Shown: piece by piece, positions 59,101-64,000 of the stretch
Layout: each line of letters begins with the position of its first letter
Position numbering within the stretch: position 1 is the first letter of the stretch
NCBI GenBank assembly: GCA_963746155.1
Contig: CAVVAB010000009.1
Location: 186,001-250,000, forward strand
Direction: 5' to 3'
Length of the DNA stretch: 64,000 nucleotides
Origin: AC-32 sp963746155
Lineage (GTDB): Bacteria > Actinomycetota > Thermoleophilia > Gaiellales > Gaiellaceae
Program-made: the position numbers and the translations under genes
The notes under the pieces: generated by a model
Told to the model about the DNA's origin: nothing
Database searches by the model: none
The model's input: the letters and a program-made list of their open reading frames with translations, nothing else

Positions 59101-60258
59101 GCGACGAAGGCAAGTTCCTGACCCACGAGATCGGCTCGCTCGCGAAGCCGCCGTGGCTCGTCAAGACGCGCGCAGGGCCGCGAGCTCGACGAGAGCGACA
59201 TCGAGCACGCCCGCAGCTGGGGCGAGAAGGTCGGCGTCGAGGGCCACGAGGAGCTGGTCGAGTCGCTCGCAGCGAGGAGGCGCCGACCCGGACGAGGTCG
59301 CGCGCTGGTCGAGCCGCTACTGCGTCCGCATGCAGGAGGCCGCCGGCCTCGACGTGATCTGGGACGGCGAGCAGCATCCGCAGCGAGATGTATGCCTGGG
59401 CGATCGCGCACGCGAACGGCTTCGAGCCGCGCGGCATCGTGCGGAGCTTCGACAACAAGTACTACTCGAAGTCGGCCGCGGTCGGCCCGGTCTCGCTGCG
59501 CGAGCCGTACCACAACGACGAGTTCTCGTTCCTGCAGTCGGTCGCGAAGGCGAGGCTGAAGATCCCGATCACCGGCGCCTACACGCTCGCGGTCTGGTCG
59601 TACGACGAGCACCACACGCCCGAGGGAGGGCCGCCTCGGCGCCGGCTACGGGCGCACGCAGGAGGTCGAGGCCCGCCGCGAGCTGACGCTCGACATCGCG
59701 CGCAACCTGATCCGCCCGAACCTCGAGGCGCTGATCGACCTCGGCGCGACCTGGATCCAGATCGACGAGCCCGGCGCCTCGACCGAGGCCGACGAGCTCG
59801 ACCTGTTCGTCGAGAGCTTCAACGTCAGCGTCGAGGGGCTCGACTGCCTCTTCTCGACGCACCTCTGCTTCTCCGACTACGACCTCTTCTTCCCGGCGAT
59901 CGAGGGCATGAGCGGCTGCCGCCAGTACTGCGTCGGCTTCGCCAACTACGACACGCCGCGAGCTGGGCACGATCGGCGGCGGACCGGCCCGGCTACGAGG
60001 TGATCTCGAAGTTCCGCGACCTGCCGTACGACCCGGTCTCTCGGCCTCGGCGTGCTCGACATCCACACCGATTTCATCGAGTCGCCCGAGCTCGTGCGCG
60101 ACCGGATCCTGTACGCGGTCGAGGTCTTCGGCGACCCGGCGCGGATCGACGTCTGCCCCGACTGCGGCCTGCGAACGCGCAGCTGGGAGGTCGCCTACGA
60201 GAAGCTGCGCGCGATGGTCGAAGGAACCCGCCTCGCCGAGGAGGCGCTGACGGCCTAG
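59097..60258 (+). CDS. MetE-like methionine synthase, catalytic-domain type (frameshifts)
   Basis: About 385 residues, the size of the C-terminal catalytic half of MetE, as in archaeal core-MetE proteins. Zinc ligands: His and Cys in STHLCFSDYD and Cys in VCPDCGLRTRSWE. Also THEIGSLAKPPWL, IPITGAYTLAVWS and IQIDEPGAST. Likely transfers a methyl group to homocysteine. The methyl donor (methyl-folate or a methylated protein) is uncertain. Several +1 insertions. Confidence 0.8.
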
Positions 60259-60302
60259 TCGGCGGCTAGCGCCTCCGGGGCGTCGGCTATCCTGAGGTCG
60301 CG

Positions 60303-60334
60303 GCGAGCGCCTTTCCGGGCGTTCTCGCTTTCTT
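60303..60334 (+). terminator. hairpin with T-run just before the LCP gene
   Basis: Stem GCGAGCGCC with GGCG-TT-CTCGC (a 2-nt bulge on one side), then TTTCTT. It could end the MetE-like transcript or act as an attenuator, because a TATCCT hexamer (60288-60293) lies upstream and the LCP ATG 3 nt downstream. Confidence 0.45.
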
Positions 60335-60337
60335 GCG

Positions 60338-62342
60338 ATGAAGACGACGCTCAAGAGAGGAATCGGCCGCGGGGCCGAGGTGAACGGGAACGGCCGGGCG
60401 GTCATTCCGCCGGGGACGCTCTCGCCGGTCACGCTCTACCGCCAGCCGCCCCCGTCGAAGCCGGGGTTCGCGAAGGTCGTCGGCAAGTTCTTCCTCTGGC
60501 TCGTCGTCCTCGCTCGTGATCCTCGTCTCCGGGCTCGTCGGCGGCTTCTACCTCTGGGCGCACGAGAGCGCGAAGGCGCTCGGCTGCAGCTCGCGTCAGC
60601 TGCAAGCGCGCGCAGCCGCGGCTCGACCCGATCCCGGACGCGCACCACGCCCGCGGTCGCGCTCGTGATCGGCTACGACCACCGCGCCGGCGACGGCAAC
60701 TCGCCCTCGCGCTCGGACACGATGATGCTGATCCGCGCCGACCCGGTCACGAAGACGATCTCGCTGCTCTCGTTCCCGCGCGACCTGATCGTCCCGATCT
60801 ACTGCCCGTCCCGAACGCCAGCGGTGCGCGCACCGGGCCGGCGGAGGCGTCCGGCACCGGGCGGATCAACTCGCGCGTACGCGTACTGCGGCGCGAGCGG
60901 CGCGCTCGAGACCGTGCAAGCACCTGACGGGCGTCCCGATCAACTACCTGATCAGCGTCAACTTCCTCGGGTTCATCGCGGTCGTCGAACAAGCTCGGCG
61001 GCGTCTGGATGGACGTCGACCGGCGCTACTACAACAAGAACGTCGGCACGAGCGCGACCGACTTCGCGAACATCGACCTCCAGCCCGGCTACCAGCTGCT
61101 GAACGGCAGGCACGCGCTCGCAGTTCGTCCGCTTCCGCCACACCGACACCGACCTCTTCCGGCTCGCGCGCCAGCAGGAGTTCGTGAGCGCGATGCGCCA
61201 GCGGGTCGCCGACTCGCTCGGGCCGCACGAGCCTGGTCGAGATCGTGAACACGATCGCCGACCACCACTACATCGAGATCGGCGTCGGCGGCGGCGGGCA
61301 GCTCGACCTGAGCACGATCCTGCAGCTACGCGCACGTTCGCCTACGGCCTCCCGCCCGGCCACGTCTTCCAGACGAAGATCGACGGACGTCACCGGCTAC
61401 AACGAGCTGTCCGCGCTCGCAGTCGAGCATCGACGCGGCCGTGCAGAGCTTCCTCAACCCGGACGTGGAGGCGCCGCGCAGCGCAGACCGCCGTCGCGCT
61501 CGGCCGCAAGCTCCAGCCAAGCGCTTCACGCTGCCGCCGTCGAAGGTGTCGCTCACCGTGCTGAACGGCAACGGCGTCGCCGGCTCGGCCGCGAACGCGC
61601 AGCTACCTGCTCGCGCAGAAGGGCTACCGGATCCTGCTCCCGCCGAGCAACCAGCCGGCGAACGCGCCGAACTGGGACTACTTCCACTCGAAGGTCTACT
61701 TCGACCCGGCGCGGGCGGCGAACGGCAGGAGCTCGGCCGCAGCAGGTCGCGAAGCTCGTCGGCAGCGCCGACGTCGGCGCCGATGCCGCGCGAAGCATCA
61801 GGCTGCTCTCGAACGGCGCGCTGCTGGTGCGTCGTCGTCGGCTCGACCTTCCACGACCAGCTCGACGCCGGTCGTGGTCCCGCAGACGCCGATGCGCCAG
61901 CCGCCGGACATCCGCGTCGACCCGGGCGAGACGCGCTCGCCGCTGCTTCAGGCTCAAGAAGCGCGTGCCGTTCCGGCTCGCAGCTGCCGACCGTGCTCGA
62001 GCGCAGCTCCTACCTCGACTCCGGCTCCGGCGAGACTCCCGTCGCGCGTCTACCAGCTCGGCGGGCAGCCGACCGTGCGGCTGACGTACCGGACCGGCTC
62101 GACCGAGTACTGGGGCATCCAGGAGACGCCTGGACCGACGCGCCGGTGCTCGCGGACAAGAGCCTCACGCAGTGGGTCGGCGGCCGCGCGCTACGACCTC
62201 TACTACACGGGCTCGCACCTGCACATGGTCGTGCTGCGCGACCGGCGGCGCGAGCTACTGGGTCGTGAACACGCTGCTCGACTCGCTCTCGAACGAGACG
62301 ATGCTGGCGATCGCGCGCGGCCTGCGGCCGATGACTCGGTAG
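60338..62342 (+). CDS. LytR-CpsA-Psr (LCP) family protein with LytR_C domain (many frameshifts)
   Basis: About 660 residues. N-terminal cytoplasmic tail, one transmembrane helix (FLWLVVLA continuing LVILVSGLVGGFYLW), then LCP domain: VALVIGYDHRAGDGNSPSRS, DTMMLIRADPVTKTISLLSF, PRDLIVPIY, INYLISVNFLGFIAVV and RHTDTDLFRLARQQEF. The second half has the LytR_C fold (SLTVLNGNGVAGSAANAQ) and a further 200 residues I cannot assign. Family role: attach glycopolymers to peptidoglycan. I see at least ten single-base insertions. GTG 60380 is an alternative start. Confidence 0.85.
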
Positions 62343-62367
62343 TCTGCCGGCGCGTGAGCGCGGAGAA

Positions 62368-63708
62368 ATGCCTGCAATCGGGATCTTCGGCGCCGGCTGG
62401 GTCGGCCTCGTCACGGGCGCCTGCTTCGCCGAGCTCGGCCACGAGGTCGTCGTCCGCGACGTCGTCCCGGAGCGGATCGAGGCGCTGCGCGCGGGGCAGC
62501 GTGCCGTTCCACGAGCCCGAGCTCGCGGAGCTGCTCGAGCGCAACCGCGAGCGGCTGACCTTCACGCTCGACGTCGCGCGACCTCGCCGAGCGCGCGAGC
62601 TGCTGTTCGTCTGCGTCGGCACGCCGCCGACCTACTCCGGCGACGCCGACCTCTCGGCCGTCTGGACCGTCGTCGACGAGCTGCCGCGCGCTCGACCGAG
62701 CGCGCGATCCTCGTCATGAAGAGCACCGTTCCGGTCGGGACCGGCGAGAAGGTGCGCGCCGCGCTCGACGCGCGCGGGCTCGCGCACGTCGGCTACGTCT
62801 CGAACCCCGAGTTCCTCGCCGAGGGCACCGCCGTCCGCGACTTCATGAAGCCCGACCGCGTCGTCGTCGGCGCCTTCGCCGAGGCCGACGGCGGCCGCCG
62901 TCGTCGGCGCTCTACGAGCCGCTCGAGGCGCCGATCGTGCGCGCCGACGTCGCCTCCGCGGAGATGATCAAGCTCGCCGCGAACGCGTTCCTGATGACGC
63001 GGATCAGCTTCATCAACGAGATCGCGAACGTCTGCGAGGCGACCGGCGCCGACGTCGTCGAGGTCGCCGAGGGCGTCGGCCTCGACCACCGGCTCGGGCC
63101 GCACTTCCTGCGCGCCGGGATCGGCTGGGGCGGCAGCTGCTTCCCGAAGGACGGCGTCGCGCTCAAGCAGCTCGCGTCGAACTCGGGCTACCACTTCCAG
63201 CTCCTGTACGCGGTGATCGAGGTCAACGAGCTGCAGAAGCGGCGCGTCGTCGGGAAGCTCGAGAAGCACCTCGGCAAGCTGCGCGGCAAGACGGTCGCGC
63301 TGCTCGGGCTCGCGTTCAAGCCGAACACCGACGACATGCGCGAGGCGCCGTCGCTCGTGCTCGCCTCGCGGCTGCTCGCCGAGGGCGCCGAGGTGCGCGC
63401 CTGGGATCCGGTCGCCGAAGCCGCGGCGACCTGCTGCGGGCGTCGACGTTCTGCGACACCGTGCTCGAGGCGGTCGAGCGGCGCGGACGCGGCGGTGATC
63501 GTGACCGAGTGGGACGAGCTGCGCGCGCTCGCCTCGGCCGAGGTGCGCGGCGCGATGCGGAGGCCGCTCATCATCGACGGCCGCAACCTGCTCGACCCGG
63601 AGACGGTGCGCGCGGCCGGGTTCACGTACGAGGGCATCGGCCGCGCCGCCTCGCCGCTCGCCGCGCTGCCCGAGACCGACGAGCGCGAGCCCGAGCTCGC
63701 AGCTGTAG
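62368..63708 (+). CDS. UDP-glucose 6-dehydrogenase (frameshifts)
   Basis: About 440 residues. NAD motif IGIFGAGWVGLVTGACF, LLFVCVGTPPTY, MKSTVPVGTGEKVRAAL, YVSNPEFLAEGTAVRDF, IKLAANAFLMTRISFINEIA and catalytic Cys in GWGGSCFPKDGVAL. Also VALLGLAFKPNTDDMREAPS. Makes UDP-glucuronate for envelope polysaccharide. Several frameshifts (near 62505, 62580, 62690, 62895, 63420, 63480). A GGAGA ribosome-binding site precedes ATG 62368. The TAG overlaps the next GTG. Confidence 0.92.
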
Positions 63709-64000
63709 TGGAAGCGATCATCCTCGCCGGCGGCAAGGCCGAGCGGCTCGGCGACGCGGCGCGGGGACGGCCGAAGGCGCTCGTCCCGGTCGCCGGGCGG
63801 CCGCTCGCCGCGTACCAGGTCGCGCAGCTCGCGGCGGCCGGCGTCGACCGCGTGATCGTCAGCTGCGCGGCCGGCCAGGGGGCGCTCGTTCGAGGAGGCG
63901 CTCGGCGGGCCTCGGCGCCGAGATCGTCACCGCCGAGGAGCCCGAGCGGCTCGGCCGCGGCGGCGGGATCCGCTTCGCGGCCGCGCGCGCGGCGCGAGCA
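63708..64000 (+). CDS. nucleotidyltransferase (3' partial, frameshifts)
   Basis: N-terminal part of a sugar-nucleotide NTP-transferase. AIILAGGKAERLGDAARGRP, then KALVPVAGRPLAAYQVAQLA and VDRVIVSCA give the nucleotide-binding Rossmann-type start. Probably a mannose-1-phosphate guanylyltransferase or heptose-1-phosphate nucleotidyltransferase type (HddC/GmhB neighbour group). The GTG overlaps the UDP-glucose dehydrogenase stop. The gene runs off the window. Confidence 0.8.
   Translation, partial: MEAIILAGGKAERLGDAARGRPKALVPVAGRPLAAYQVAQLAAAGVDRVIVSCAAGQGALVRGGARRASAPRSSPPRSPSGSAAAAGSASRPRARRE

Overview
The window is about 64 kb of very GC-rich bacterial chromosome. Genes lie on both strands in tightly packed operons, with many ATGA, GTGA and TAGTG stop/start overlaps and many GTG starts. 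The order rpmE, prfA, prmC, sua5, wecA, atpZ/I, atpB, E, F, H, A, G ... D, C is the arrangement known from Actinomycetota. Together with the collagen-like proteins and the acyl-CoA mutase and ETF modules it suggests a member of Actinomycetota, possibly class Thermoleophilia. The class-level guess is inference from general knowledge, not from a search.

Layout. 1-5.3 kb: two GcvT/DmdA-fold genes, an acetyltransferase, a peroxiredoxin, a cupredoxin lipoprotein, an RmlC-like cupin and a NYN-domain protein. 5.3-11.3 kb: a complete tryptophan operon (trpE-G-D-CF-B-A, minus strand). It is preceded by a recognisable promoter, a 21-residue leader peptide with three Trp codons and a terminator hairpin, so attenuation is likely. 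11.3-17.4 kb: beta-oxidation genes (thiolase, 3-hydroxyacyl-CoA dehydrogenase, acyl-CoA dehydrogenase), an ECF sigma factor with a membrane partner, and a cobalamin adenosyltransferase. 17.4-23.7 kb: an operon of two giant collagen-like surface proteins plus a small membrane protein, flanked by a two-component pair (23.9-26.1 kb). 26.2-35.8 kb: a split B12-dependent acyl-CoA mutase with isobutyryl-CoA-mutase-type active-site residues, enoyl-CoA hydratase, ETF beta/alpha, ETF:quinone oxidoreductase and a threonine dehydratase. 35.8-43.4 kb: rpmE, DUF1385, prfA, prmC, a hydrolase, sua5, glyA, upp, wecA. 43.5-58.2 kb: the F1Fo ATP synthase operon, interrupted between atpG and atpD by a complete oligopeptide ABC transporter (oppC, substrate-binding protein, oppB, oppD, oppF) and two small unknown genes. 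58.2-64 kb: a pair of MetE-like genes, a LytR-CpsA-Psr protein, UDP-glucose dehydrogenase and a truncated nucleotidyltransferase.

How the genes fit together. The acyl-CoA dehydrogenase feeds electrons through ETF and ETF-QO to the quinone pool. Thiolase, hydratase and 3-hydroxyacyl-CoA dehydrogenase complete beta-oxidation. The B12-dependent mutase, supplied by the adenosyltransferase, would handle branched or odd-chain acyl-CoA. The last block (LCP protein, UDP-glucose dehydrogenase, WecA) points to cell-envelope glycopolymers.

Data quality. About half of the genes carry small frameshifts. Nearly all are single-base insertions in otherwise well-conserved, often essential genes (rpmE, prfA, atpA, atpG, atpD). 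They are densest at 45.8-50 kb and 56.5-63.7 kb. I treat them as sequence or assembly errors and annotate whole genes across them. Many genes have a TANNNT hexamer 6-10 nt before the start codon and no Shine-Dalgarno sequence, which suggests widespread leaderless transcription.
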